From NCBI RefSeq assembly GCF_022458985.1, contig NC_061771.1:26776001-26840000 (forward strand): a DNA stretch of 64,000 nt, in the 5' to 3' direction. This stretch comes from Mugil cephalus (lineage: Eukaryota > Chordata > Actinopteri > Mugiliformes > Mugilidae). A program made the translations under genes and the position numbers. Shown one piece after another: positions 12,101 through 24,200 of the stretch (the first letter of the stretch is position 1; each line of letters opens with the position of its first letter). Under the pieces are notes generated by a model that was not told where the DNA came from, ran no database searches, and was given only the letters and a program-made list of their open reading frames with translations.

Positions 12101-14166
12101 AGGCTTTATCCTGCTGCCACCAAGGAGTGGTCCAGGTGGTTGCCATGTAACTTCCACATGAATGGCAGGAACGCATAACGTTGCATTGTCACAAGATGGT
12201 TATTTTCTTCTCCTGGTCATAATGTTGTGGCTGACAACCCTTTATTTTGCTTCATGTTGCGTGTAACAATCCCTGAGTGGTGTCAAATAACTTTTGATCC
12301 GTGAAGCTGGGGACAGAATAATAGTAGGGTAAAGAAGAACAGGACATGTTGTCCACAGAAGACAAAAAAACTCCCCTCTCCCACACCGAAGAGATGCAAC
12401 AACTGTTTTCACCGAAGCCTAGTTATGCCTAGTCTCAAACTGGAACGACAGAGCCGCTGTGTTGACGGTGGCAGTAGTACGAGCGGCGGCATTAGTATTC
12501 AGAGCATACGTCGAAAAAGACAAGGTGTCGGTGAGGCGGCAGCACGGAGAGAGACGGAGCTGTTGGCGAGGGGTGAGACGACTGCGAGGGCGATACAAAA
12601 TATCAAGAGAGAGCTGCTGATCTGGACGGATATAAATTCACACGGACGGAGACAACCTTGTAACAGACTGTGCTTGGAGAGGGCTGGCGGTGATGCAGCA
12701 GTGTTAGCGTGTGTGTGTGTGTGTGTGTGTGTGGTTACAAAGCTCATGTCTCAATCTCTGCACACACACACGCAGAGAGAGAAGGAACCTGACCCCCTCC
12801 TCCACCACCCTTTTCCTGTCCAGCTTCATCTTTTATTTATGTCTCTATCCTGCTGCTGGATGCGGAGGTAGAGGCGCGTGACGTGATGGTGGGGCCGGGG
12901 AGTGGTGATACAGAGATTTCCCGTGGGCCCTGGAGGAGCGTGCGCAAGGCATGAGGGGAGAGCGTGTCATGAGTCACTTGTGAGGGTGACAATAAAAGAG
13001 GAAATGAAGGAGGGAGTTCGGGAAAGATCAGAGCACTTAGAAGATGAAGAAGACTTAGAGGCCTGTAAACCACATGTATGCAGCGGGACTTCTAGTCTGA
13101 ACCTTTTCATTATTTTAATGTGAAATTCTCAGAAATCGTTTGATAGTTTTTTACCAGAAAGACCTTAAGCCTCACGGTTATCAACCTGACACTGGGGCAG
13201 ATGGGTGGTATATGAATCAGACATGGTTCAACTTGGACTTGGAGGGATCACTTGGCTCATGCGTCATTTTGGGGGGGTTGTCCAAATGTCCTGCTGCGCA
13301 ACACAAGTCAAACACAAGGAGAACAGCAACAGGTTTTTTTTTTTTTTTTTGTGGCAAAAGTTGGCATAGAAAACTCAGTGCTCATTATCTCTCAGTTACC
13401 TCGAGTTTCTCAATGCGATCCTTCAGGTCCATGATGGCCCTGGCCAGCTCCTCCACTGCCCGCGCCGTCTGCAGCTGCGCCGCCGCCGAGGAGCTCACAT
13501 CATCCCCGGCCATGACTCGGCGGTTGCCGCTCCAGACCCCGATGCTCCGCTCCGGGACGCTCCTCTCGTCCTCCAGGCCGCTCTCGCACTCGCTGAGCTT
13601 CCCGGTCAGCTCCCGGATGGTCCTCTGGTCCATGAGGATCTGGTCGTTCTGCTGCAGGACCATCTGCCGGAGCTCCTCCGCGGTGGTCCGGAGGGCTTCA
13701 TCCCCGGTCCCGTACAGCGGCTCGTCCGCCTGCTGCTTCTCACCGCCCGCCTCCTCCTCCTCCTCCTCCTCTCGCCGCTGCCTCACATCTTTGGTTTTGC
13801 ACTCTCCAACCGGGACAGGGGTGCAGATGAGTCGGCTGAAGCTGAACTGTTTGGCGGACCCCCCTCCACCCGTCTCCTCCCCGAGGTTGAGCTCGTTCAG
13901 AGCCGGGACCTCCAGGCCGATGCCTCCGAGCCCGTTCCCGTTCCCTCCGTCGTACGACTCGGCGCCGTGGAGAGCGCCCAGCGGCCCGGCGTGAGCCACC
14001 GATCCCGTCTCCAGGGGCTGGAGCAACGTCTCCGACGCCAGGGTGCCGTTGTCTCCCTGAGGCCCGGTGCTTTTTCGGGGGTAAACGCTGGCGATGATGC
14101 AGATGACCGCGCCGAGGAAGGCCAGGGCGCCCGCTCCCACGAGCACCACCACGAACTTCATAGCGC
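6137..14166 (-). CDS. nptxr: Neuronal pentraxin receptor, 5 coding exons
   Basis: Coding exons in transcript order are 14166-13400 (ATG at 14161), 11217-10833, 9372-9131, 8571-8392 and 6382-6137 (stop). All junctions are GT-AG and phases close to 604 residues. The N-terminus is a type II signal anchor, [19 protein letters not shown], followed by a short basic patch. A helical region with [17 protein letters not shown] (coiled coil) follows, then a Ser/Ala/Pro/Gly-rich linker in exon 2. The C-terminal pentraxin domain covers about residues 390-600 and keeps the family signature HICVSW (His478, Cys480, Trp483). Neuronal pentraxin receptor anchors NPTX1/2 complexes at excitatory synapses and clusters AMPA receptors; that role is family knowledge. 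The N-terminal anchor, rather than a cleaved signal peptide, separates it from NPTX1 and NPTX2. It is about 100 residues longer than human NPTXR, mostly through the exon 1-2 linker. Intron 4 carries large CATC arrays. Confidence 0.93.
6785..6898. repeat. Inverted repeat (about 43-bp arms)
   Basis: The left arm near 6785-6828 (AATTTATTCGGC, TGTCAAACCACAT, ACGTTTCGG) is repeated in reverse complement near 6856-6898 with a few differences. About 28 bases separate the arms. The wording CCGAAACGTT resembles 3' parts of fish retroelements. It lies in intergenic DNA or intron 4 of nptxr, between exons 5 and 4. Confidence 0.75.
7705..8372. repeat. CATC tetranucleotide minisatellite
   Basis: Long pure (CATC)n runs lie at 7819-7876, 8103-8152 and 8303-8371, linked by degenerate copies. 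The array occupies nptxr intron 4 and ends 20 bases from the exon 4 splice donor at 8392. Apparent open frames here (Ser-Ile-His-Pro repeats, or Trp-Met-Asp-Gly on the other strand) are translations of the repeat, not genes. Confidence 0.97.
10317..10355. repeat. TTAATCGCGATTAA palindrome
   Basis: A 14-base perfect palindrome is followed by a second partial TTTTTAATCGCG copy about 20 bases on. This motif is common inside fish interspersed repeats. It lies in nptxr intron 2. Confidence 0.5.
11851..12236. mobile_element. MITE-like element, family A (copy 1)
   Basis: One end reads CAGGCATAATATTATGACCA and the other, in reverse complement, GTCAGCCACAACATTATGACC. These are imperfect terminal inverted repeats. 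The interior holds the family phrases GTGCCTCCAAAACTGTTGTG and ACATGGACCTTCTGTCCACA. Further copies are at 17313-17560, 19036-19762, 44484-44987 and a fragment at 63650-63806. TA at the ends suggests Tc1/mariner-type mobilisation, an inference only. It lies in nptxr intron 1. Confidence 0.75.
12706..12732. repeat. GT microsatellite
   Basis: A GTGTGT run in nptxr intron 1. Confidence 0.9.
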
Positions 14167-14361
14167 CTGGGAAGGGAAAAGAAATAAAGCTGACATGACA
14201 CAAAATGTCTCCGCTTTGGAGAAGGGCTACGGCAGCATGCAGTGTGACGGCAGACGCGCCGATTACAATCACAATCCACCTCTTTGAAGTCATAATTTTA
14301 CATCTCTACAAACACCAGAACCGCGATTAGAAAAAAATAAAATAAATGTTTTCCTACTTAC

Positions 14362-14520
14362 AGCTGATTCACTGGTCTTTATCTTCCTCTGCTGCCGCTG
14401 CTGTCTCTTCCTGCCACCCTCCGTGCAGTAATGTTGACGGCACCGCGCTGTCTGGTCCAGGGATGCTGCCTCTCCGTGTCCGTGTTGCTAAGCTGCACTC
14501 TCCTCTGCGCGTTACCATGG
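14362..14520 (-). other. nptxr: Probable non-coding first exon and promoter of nptxr
   Basis: On the minus strand a clean donor (CAGCT|GTAAGTAGG) ends an exon at 14362. A pyrimidine-rich acceptor (CCCTTCCCAG) opens the coding exon at 14166, five bases before the ATG. The roughly 200-base intron between them would place transcription start upstream in the GC-rich block at 14400-14580. The upstream limit of this exon is a guess. An immediately upstream GT microsatellite lies at 14603-14655. Confidence 0.55.
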
Positions 14521-14602
14521 GGACCGCTGGGAGAGGAGGAGCCAGGCCGCAGCGAGCATGCGTCAAAGGGTCCTGTCCGGCAGCGAGAAGGTGATGGATC
14601 AA

Positions 14603-14603
14603 C

Positions 14604-14656
<53 letters not shown>
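14603..14656. repeat. GT microsatellite upstream of nptxr
   Basis: About 25 GT units, ending in a GCGTGTGTGAGTGTG tail, just upstream of the probable nptxr first exon. Confidence 0.97.
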
Positions 14657-14659
<3 letters not shown>

Positions 14660-14969
14660 GTGAGTGTGTGATAAGGTTTTGTTGCCTCATACAAACAAAG
14701 ACGTCCAGGTTTAGAGAGACACTTCCTGTTTTTAGTCACTCTTATATTAATACCAATTAATATTAACAGCTTCTGATTAAATAGAACAAAATAAATCAGG
14801 TGCAAAATGACCAAATATATATATATATATATATATTTTTTAACGTTGACATAACTAATACATATGTTTTTACGTAGATTATGTTTCATACTGTATTGTT
14901 AAATCTAAATAAATTTGATTAAAAGGCAAAAAAAAATAATAAAAAAATCATTGGTTTTCTTCCCTGCAC

Positions 14970-14977
<8 letters not shown>

Positions 14978-15017
<40 letters not shown>
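14978..15017. repeat. GT microsatellite
   Basis: A pure GT run following an ATATATAT tract. Confidence 0.95.
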
Positions 15018-15019
<2 letters not shown>

Positions 15020-15888
15020 CAGACAATATCAACAATGCATGTGAGCGTACATCATGAAGAAGTGGTCCGAGCTATAGGGGAGAAAATGAATAAGCAAAAT
15101 TCAAAACAAGGGGGAAAACAGCCTACGAACACAGTAAATTCCATTTTAAACATAATAAATGTGAATCATAGAGGTCTTTGCAAGATATAAGCTGTCATTA
15201 ACAACATTTTTTATATATATATATATTAGGAAATGATCAGAAGACATAAAGACAGCGCGCGATAAAAGCCGGAAAGGCAGACGCTGCTGAGGAGAAGAAG
15301 ATGGAAGATGTGCGTCCTTGAGCAAAGAGTTTATTTATTTAATTATTTATTTGGACTGAGTAGGAGGAAGAATTTGTTTTCACTGAGAGGCAGATCCAAC
15401 AGAAACGATCCGACCCCCTGGCAGCCCTCCGTGGCTTTGTTCGACAAACACTCGCTGAGGAGCTTCTCGTTTTGGTTCACGTGTGGACAAACAGTTTCCA
15501 GAGAGGTTTTGCTCTTCGTAGCCGCCCAGGGCACGTAATCAAAGATGCTCTGCTTCTCTCCGCGAACAGGAAACAGTTGACTGCTTCGGCAAAACATTAA
15601 TAGAAAAATTCAGCCTTGGACAATCGTTAATTAATTCCTGGAGTTGCTTTTGTGGTGTAATTTGTTTTCATTTCTGGAGGCTGTCGGCGCTAATTTTCAC
15701 TTTGTGAGCTACATACAGTGGACATCAATATCTCACAAAACAGCTTCTTTCTGCTTCTTGAGGCAGTTTTTATTGTTGAATCTATAGAGATAAAACTGAC
15801 ATTTGTTGCTGCTGTGATCTGTCCCTGTGCCTCTTCTTGTCTTATCACAACAGTAAGCTTCAGCATAGCTTCAGAATATATATATATG

Positions 15889-16098
15889 TATATAGGACTA
15901 AACCAACACCTGTAGATTTCTTAAACAGACACAACACGACTACAGTCACTCCGGAAACATTTAAATCGCAGCTTCCACGGTTTTACGGTACGGTATATAT
16001 ATAAAACCGTGGAAGCTGCGATTTAAATGTTCTCTGAGTGACTGTAGTCGTGTTGTTTCTGTTTAAGAAATCTACAGGTGTTGGTTTAGTCCTATATA
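15889..16098. repeat. Long near-perfect inverted repeat (97-bp arms)
   Basis: The left arm, 15889-15985, and the right arm, 16002-16098, are reverse complements with about 4 mismatches, separated by 16 bases. Arms start TATATAGGACTAAACCAAC and end CTTCCACGGTTTTA. No coding content is visible. It could be a foldback/MITE element or a locally generated palindrome. A second repeat block and an ATCT array follow directly. Confidence 0.95.
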
Positions 16099-16104
16099 GA
16101 ACAT

Positions 16105-16235
16105 TGGTCTACAACGGGGGCATGCGACCCCTGGGGGATCTGTGGAGGTACTGCAGGGGGCGTGGCAAACATCTTTGGTTGATCAGACATTTTTATTTTT
16201 TTCCCTCCACAAATTTAGGTTTCTTTAAATACACA
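16105..16235. repeat. Interspersed repeat, family B (copy 1)
   Basis: Contains GGAGGTACTGCAGGG, ATCTTTGGTTGAT and CCACAAATTTA in the same order as a second copy at 33545-33680. The class is not known; the GACCCCTGGGGG wording resembles common fish repeats. Confidence 0.7.
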
Positions 16236-16237
16236 TT

Positions 16238-16240
16238 AAC

Positions 16241-16338
<98 letters not shown>
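16238..16338. repeat. ATCT tetranucleotide array
   Basis: About 25 uninterrupted ATCT units, directly adjoining repeat family B. Confidence 0.98.
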
Positions 16339-16339
<1 letters not shown>

Positions 16340-17312
16340 ACGTGGGCGTCTCATGTCGACCGACGATGGTTATTTTAGTTTCACGTGTTTCATGAGCTCA
16401 GAGGCATCCTCTCAAGGAGGAAACAGACCAGAGAGACTTGCTAAAGGAAACTAGAGGAGGTGGAGGAGGAGGAAGAGAACAGGTATCACCTCTCCGAGTC
16501 TCTATTTTACATCCGCTAGTCTGAAGAAGAGTCAAATGAATAAAATAAAAACGCTGCTGGAGGCTGGAGATGTTTGAACCTTGCGCTGAGTCTTTATCTC
16601 TCAAGGACGAACGCCCAGGTGTGATGACCTTTATGTCACCCCAGCCCTCACAGAATACACAAACAGAGGATGATGCTGCTGCTGCTGGCGTTCATAACGT
16701 GAGTGAATCACATCGGCTCAATGGCGCCCCTCTGTGGGACATTTAGGAACTGAGGTATTTTCCATCCCTGCAAAACCATACGAGGTCTTTACAAGACAAA
16801 AGCAAAGGGTTGAAAAAGGTCTGTCTCCTACTGACAACTTTACAGCCAGACGTTTCTCTTTCTCTCGTGGTTTAGTTCTGCCATCGTTAATCATGATCAA
16901 GTTAAATTCGGTCTGTATATCTTTAGAAATGTTGTTATTTTAGCTGAAGTTTCAAGTTATGTATCAAATGAGGTCTTAAATTAAAAGCCTCTCTGTTTTA
17001 ACCTGAGGGTATTCACCTTCAAACTGGAGAAGAAAAGTGGATGAGTTCGGGTTCATTAATCATTAGATCCCCATTAGCTGACATTAACTTAATAAAATAA
17101 TAGCTCAACTTGACACCTTCATACATTTAGTCAGCATATAACAATGAGACTTTTTATACCTGCTGGGTAAATAAAAATAATTGAAGCTTTTTCTTAAAAT
17201 TCTTAAGACGAGGTTTGTTAAATATGTAAATGCGTTGGCTCGTTATCTGGAGCAGACGATGCATGAGCATGCATGGTCTCCACAAAAGTGTGTAGAAGGG
17301 TAAAATTATAAA

Positions 17313-17560
17313 CCAATCAGCCACAACATTAAAACCACCGACAAGAAACGTAAACAACATTGATCATTGAAACATTTGAACTTTACAGACCTGGCATTCA
17401 TTCATGTGGATGTTACTTAGACATGTAGCACCCACCTAGACCAGACCCCCCCACCCCATAGCAACGCCACTCCGTGATGGCAGCAGCCGTCCCCAGCAGG
17501 ATGCAGAGACCTAGATAATATTAGGAAGGTGGTCATAAAGTTATGCCTGATCGGCGTGTG
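17313..17560. mobile_element. MITE-like element, family A (copy 2, shortened)
   Basis: The ends are CAATCAGCCACAACATTAAA and, in reverse complement, CGATCAGGCATAACTTTATG. The middle of the element is deleted compared with the copy at 44484-44987. Orientation is opposite to copy 1. Confidence 0.8.
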
Positions 17561-17739
17561 ATGTGAGCGTGTATGGTCTCTAACTGGGTCACATCGCAGT
17601 AAACAACCAAATCTGTGTCAGTATCCAAAAAGAGGTGCGACAAACAGCGTTCAAGTCTGAAGCACAACAAAACCGTTTACTCTGAGGAGACCTGAGTGGA
17701 AGCAGCACCACAGGAAGAGAAGCAAAGCACACTTTGTTT

Positions 17740-20700
17740 TTTTTTTTTTAAAGAGCTTTTAATTAAAAGCCTTGTACAAGAAACACACAGAAGGCAACAA
17801 CAGTAACAGGTAACATGACACTGAATACATAATCTGTACAAGGGTTTGCAAAACATGCTTCAGAAGTTCAGATACATTACAATGTCATCATTTCCTCCGC
17901 CTCCTCGTCATTACCATTAATACAATATACATAATTCATATAATGAGCATTAAAAAACAGACAAAACTGCAGTCTCGACACAGAAAAAAAAAAAGAAATC
18001 AGCTTTCCTTCTGATCAAACCCATATTGGACTATCATTTTTTTCATTTATTTATTTTTTTAAATGGCATTCAAATAAACAGCATCACATTATTATGCATA
18101 TTTCAAAAGCAAATGTATTAAAATACAGTACAAGTGAAAGACAAAAAAATGCTTAAAAAATAATCATTTCCAATTAATTAAGCATCTTTATACAGACATT
18201 TAAACGAGGATCCTTCCTGTTATATGTACATTTACCAATCAGTGCCATGGGTAAATCTAGCACTTGAAACTACATCACATATAAACACATATTTTAAAAA
18301 AAAACAAACAAAAAAAAGCAAAAAAAAAAAAAGCTTGAAAAACTCATTTTTAAATCAAGAGCCCTATTTTGGTTGAAAGATAGGCCACTAAGTTGAGTTG
18401 TGCTACCCCATATGAGAAAAGAAGAAGTAGAAGAAGAAACAACGTTGCTATCAACTGCTGGAAAACAAACATCGCATCCAAGCAGCCTAATACCTTACAC
18501 ATCTACCGACTGTCACTTCTATCCACCACTTAAGAGATATTAAAGTTAGAGCAGGTGAAAAAATCTATTCCAAATCACGAGATATCCATTTTAGAGAAGA
18601 AAAACATTAGTTCATCAGGTTTTATATAAAAAAAATAACACAGGAGGATTTTTTATTATCATTACTCAGTCAAATAAGGACTTAAAAACACTTTTAATTT
18701 ATAAATTTGAGAAACTGTAGAACCATTTCATAACAGTAGCTACCGCCTTTTTCTTTTCTTCATATAATGGATGTGTCACTTTGGAATAAATCCTTCCAGG
18801 TGTAGTAACCTATGAGCGTACTGACGACAACTAGGAGACAGGAACCGTTTCTAAACGTTATCACGATGACGTCTTGTGGCCGAGTGAGACGAGTGTAACG
18901 TCGCCTGGAGTGTAGCTGAATGGGTTGAACGGAGCAGCTATAAGGCAACACATGCGGACGATTTGTAAATATTTCAACACGCGCTAAAGATAAAGAGCCG
19001 AGGTCTGGGAAGGTCTAGAGAAAGCATCGGATACACACCGATCAGGCATAACATTATGACCGTTGGACGTGGGCCTTCTGAGGGTGTCCTGTGGTTGTTA
19101 TGGGGGGGGCTATTTGTTGAGGGGAGGGGCCTCTGAGGATCATCCAGCAGTGGGTGTGGGTATTGGGTATTGGCAAGGACGATACTTGAGTCACAATACA
19201 TTATTGCGATACTATGATATTGCGATACATTGCAATAATCGACATAGTTCACTGAGCAATTTTGAATGCAGCTTAAAATACACACTGTATATGTGTAAAT
19301 ATAGATGACGGGGATAATTCACTGGACAAACCGAGTCAAAAAACAATACTAAACCAAATGATGCATTTCCAATTCATTGCACTTGTACAGAAAAAGAGGT
19401 GGTGGAGGAGGTGGGGAAGTTGATCATGATCGGCCCAAAATGTGACTTTTCTTTTAAAATCTATAATTAGACATTCAAAATCAATACTGTATCGGAAGAA
19501 ACAATGCAATGCAATATATTGCCATATTTCTTCCCTAGCCTATCCAATAGATACGTTGGGATCTAGTGAATTTAGAGGCCAGGTCAACACCTTGTGCTGT
19601 TTGTTGTGTTTTATATTAGTTGGTCCTAAAGCGTCTTTGTGGGAGTGTATCTGGGTACTACACCCAGGTCCAAAAAGCTTCCCATCAGAAAGCTGAGTTG
19701 TCACCAGATGGTCAATGTTATTCACTTCTCCCCTGTCAGTGGTTTTAATGTTGTGGCTGACTACTTTAGATAAATAATTATGATGCCGGGTTAAAAACTT
19801 CCAGCGCTTTCAGGGATTTAGCTGCAATCGACCTGCAGTGAACGAGTTTGGCCAAGTTTTCGCGGATCAAACCTTCGGACGGGCTACCCGACACGCCGCC
19901 CGACTCCGGTCCAGGTCGTTTCCCCGAGTAGAAAGAGCGAAAGGCAGGAAACTAAATACTTCCATTTAGAGAGAGGGAAAAACGAAACGTCTGATCGACC
20001 CCTCGCCTCGTATGGTCGCCAGAGGAGTAAAAGACCAGATTCATTCACCGGACAACTTCCTCATCCTTCCTCTGTGTAAAGTGAAGTGAGGACATTACGA
20101 GGACCAAAAAGGTCCTTCATGTTACATAAACCACTTCTATTAACACTTAGCGCGCGGCGGTAAAGAACAGTCACTGCGGCTAAAAGACTAAATGGTGACA
20201 TCCGAAGGAACGAGGTGGATAACAACCAGAGAGGCTTAGCTTTGGACTCGTGCTCCGAGGAGATCATTTCGTTTTGGCGGCCTCGGCCTGAACTGTGATC
20301 GTCTCTTCCTCCCGGACCTCCTAGACGGGCTGAGAAGGTTTAAAAGACGCTTCGAAACGAACCGCGGGTCAGTTTAGAGTCGTGGTGGACGTCGGGGAGC
20401 TGGAGAAGGAAGGTGGCGAGTAAAGGAGGGACTGCAAGGAGAGCAATAACTTAAAAATCTATTGTTTTTGTATATTATTTTTGCACCTTTTTTTTTTTAT
20501 TATTTATTTAACGTTGTGCGTGCATATAAATACTTACTCATACTGTAGATATATGCATGTGCGTTCAAGGGAGCAAGAGGAAAAGGCCTTGGAAAACGGG
20601 TCTACACAGAATATATATATTTTTTTTTGGGGGGGTGGGGGGAGGTTGGGGATGCAGTCAACGTGTATTGCATTTACCTCGCTGTATCCGAGGGTCCGGA

Positions 20701-21296
20701 TGTGTTAAGTGCAAAAACACACGGCCTCGTTTTATCTTGAACAAACTGGACCTTTCAGAGAAACCGAGGATATTGACGTAACACTTAACGGCTGCTGGAC
20801 ACGGCCAACACTGAAGAAGAGCATCTGTTTAAATATGTATGTTTGTTTCACATACAAAGAAGTGTGCTTGATAAAAAAAAAACAAAAAAAAAATCACCTC
20901 ACACACCAGATGGGTGAGAGGTTTCAACTTTCAGGATAATCATTATTATTATTTTAATTAGCACCAACTGAGCTAAACTTTCCATCCAAGTCTGCTTTAA
21001 ACGAGTCAGTGCTGTGCAAGAGGACACAATATGGCAATTTAAATGTCAAGAGGGGCGTATTAGCTGCCCCCTTTTCCAATGTATATACTTCTTTTTAAAA
21101 AAAATACGCTATTTTATTCATTTGTTTAACTAATCAATGGCTGGGCGCTGTTAGGTTACATTACATTACACAACTATGGACAAACCCTTTAAAGGAAAAG
21201 TAGTAAAAGGGTCGAAGTGGCAACACTGGCGTGATATCTTTTTTTTTTCTTCTTTCTATCATCGATGGCAAATCAAATTCACATCATTTGATTCTC
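17740..21296 (-). other. cbx6: Probable long 3' UTR of cbx6
   Basis: No gene is seen between the cbx6 stop and 17.7 kb. On the minus strand an ATTAAA signal lies near 17757-17762, shortly before an A-rich run, a plausible mRNA end. The 17.75-18.75 kb segment is AT-rich and low in complexity, as in vertebrate 3' UTRs. If correct, the UTR is about 3.5 kb and contains a family A MITE. The end point is not proven by sequence alone. Confidence 0.35.
19036..19762. mobile_element. MITE family A copy 3, interrupted by another repeat
   Basis: The left end reads ACACCGATCAGGCATAACAT, and the right end near 19745-19762 matches the opposite terminus. Between about 19142 and 19540 the element is interrupted by unrelated sequence with GATACATTGCAATA and similar GATA/GCGATA blocks. 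This looks like a nested insertion of a second fish repeat. Confidence 0.7.
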
Positions 21297-24200
21297 CTAT
21301 GGCTTCACTGGGGAGGGCTCGTCTGGGGCGGGGGCAGGGGGAGGGGAGGCGGCGCCCTCGGGGCTGGCGGAGGGCGAAGCTGGGGAGGGGAACTCTTTGA
21401 TGGTGACGGTGACCAGGTTGGTCGTCACATCCGTCACCACCACATCCTTGCAGCTCGGCGCCATTTCCGGGTGCCAGTCGGGGTCCCCCTCGGCCGGCAC
21501 CCTCTGGGGGTCGGCGGGGGCCTGGTCGCCGGGAGCGACCGGGGGGAGGGCGGCCGGCGGCTGATCCTTGGCTCTGCGTTGGCGAGGGCTCTTCTTGCCT
21601 CCGTCCGCGGTCCCAGAAGAGTCCAGGGCACCGTCGTCCTCGTCGTCCTCGAGGGAAGAGGAGGGGGAGGACGGAGAGGAGGGGAGGAAGGGAGACCCTG
21701 CTGGGTCTGAGGACGGGGTGGGAGCCGGTGGCTTGGCGCTCTCGCCCTTCTGGGTCTCTGTGTGGGCTTTACTGGACTTGGCTTCCTTTTTGGAAGCCGA
21801 GGTCCCGGTGGCCGGCTGAGACTGTGCCGCCGTGGACTTGGTGGGAGGTTTCCCTTCGGAGCCGCTGGAGCTGGAAGGAGAAGGAGGTGACTGGTACTGA
21901 GAGGAGGCGGCGTGGCTACCTTTAGCCCCTGCGCTGGAGCGGGAACCCGGGTGGGGTTGAAAGGGCACCGGACCTGCGCACTGCAGCCCGAACGGCTTCC
22001 CGTACATGGGGAACCCCAGCATCTTCAGAGGAGGCTGAAAAGGTCTGTAGGGGGCCTCTCCCTTCTTACCAATGATGCGGTTGCGGGATGGGATGTTTTG
22101 GCGTCCGGCTGCGATGTTCCTGCCGCCCGCGGCCGCGCCGCCTCGACCCGGTTTGTCAATGACCTTCAGGTTGAGGATAATCCGACCCCTCTTGACTTCC
22201 CGGGGTTTGACGCGCCGGTTGAGGATGCGGACGGTCTCGGAGAAAGGGGAGACGTGCATGCGGGAGGGGAAGCCGCCGGGGTTCGAGAAGGCAGCCGCCA
22301 TGGGGTCTGAGCGGGGCAGCGGGCGCCTGGACATCCGGTGGCAGCGGTGAATGTCTTTCTTCAGCTTGTGGGTGGCCGCCAGGGAGTTGAGCTTGGGGGA
22401 GGGCGCCACGGCCGAGGAAGAGGAGGAGGACGACGGCGACGGCAGGTGGTGCGGCGAGGCGGAGAAGGAGGAGGAGGGAGCTGCTCGGCTGGTGGTGGAC
22501 GAAGAGGAGCGTGGAGTGCTCTGGCGGCTGTTGGAGGCTCGGCTGCTGGTCTCTCTTTTCTGGCCACGGCCCTGGGGGGAGACAACAGAATGAGCTTTCT
22601 GAAACAAGCATGAGTGCTGCCATTTAAACACAATATGCACACTGCTCCAGTCTCAGCCGTTCGACTTGTTGGACACAATGTGTCCACCACGAAGAAGGTT
22701 GTTCAGATCCTGCATTCGCAAGTTAGGTGCGTGCGACCTGGCGTTAAACATGCGTCTCTGGATCTGAGCCCAGTTTCGGGCTCTCAACCCTGACATCATC
22801 AGGTGTGCAGTAGAACATTTTAACAGTCGGTCTAATCTAATGAACCTCTACCGCTGCTCCAGAACCGAGAACAGCAAAAACGGTAAATTTTCAGCAGCTG
22901 GGGCATCAAAAAATACAGTGAAAAAACAGAGAATTACTTTTTCGTAAAAATACAGTTATTTTCCATAATTAAACTACAGTTTCTACTTGTAATTTTAACA
23001 AGATTTTGCCTTATTTTCAGGTGGTTTTAACATTTAATTAGAAACATTTTCACATTTTAAAACAATTAAATTGCCTAGAAATATAGTAAATGGTAAATAA
23101 ATGTTGTATTACGAATAACATTGCTTAAATTTACAGAAATGTGCTGTTATTAGTTGGTTTTAATTACATTATTTTATGGGAAGATATTGTATATTACTTT
23201 ATATTTGACCTGATATAACAGCATATGACACAAAATAATGTGATTCATCTTTCAAAACACGTCACAAAACTGTTGCAAAACTAGATATTTGGTTAGATTG
23301 CAAGAATTTACTGTTAAAGTACTGTTTTAAAAATACAGAAACAATCTGTAAAATAAACAGTAATTCTGTTATATTACTTTTTTTTTCACAGCGTGTGTGT
23401 CATCACTTTGGTTTATCTCCACCCTGACGTTAGTTAGTCCTGCACAAAACTACTCATATTAAATATTTTCGTTTGTAAATTCTTACAGCTGCAAGGAAAA
23501 TCACTTAATTAATCACGTAATTTTTGCACTACAGGTGACCGACCATTTATAGCAGCTGTTGTGTGTTTTTTTTTTCTGAATGAAAGAGGGAAAACTCCAC
23601 TGATACAGGAGCATCCTGTTGAGTATAGGGGGTAGCTCAGAATGCACTGCGTCCATGTCATGATCCCAGACCACTTCCAAATGTGGCCTGAGATTTGATC
23701 TCTCACAGTGTTTCTGCAGATTTGAAAAAGTGAAATTTAAGACTTTTTAAGACCTTTTTTCAGACCCTAATGGGTTAAATGTACGGCCCAGAATTACTTT
23801 CAAAACAACATAATTTAATGCCATTCAACTATCAACTCCGGACATCCCTGGGGTGGGCTCCACTAATGAGGAACAGAAACATAACAGGCCGGGGCCAGAG
23901 AGGGTCACACTGCAGATGAAGTGGTAATAAATGGACGTAAGGATTTAAGACTAAATGTAATTTAAGACCTACAATGGCAAAATATGCTCGCATTTAAGAC
24001 TTCTAAAGGCCTTAAATTATGATTAGAAAATTTCAGACCTTTTAAGACTCCACAGAAACCCTTTCTCTAATGTGATCTCAATGTGTCCTATGAGTGTTTA
24101 CACCTGTTTTTTTACGTGAGTGGATCGTCTAGATCAGATCTTAACACAAAGTCTAAACAGGCCCTCAGTGTAATGTGTTACTGCTCGGTGTAGAGAGATA

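Noticed and set aside
14431..14760. Plus-strand 109-codon open frame with a Cys-Val repeat
   Set aside because: The repeat part is the GT microsatellite, and the rest is the nptxr upstream region.
21231..22613. Several plus-strand open frames opposite cbx6 exon 5
   Set aside because: GC-rich shadow frames of a real coding exon.
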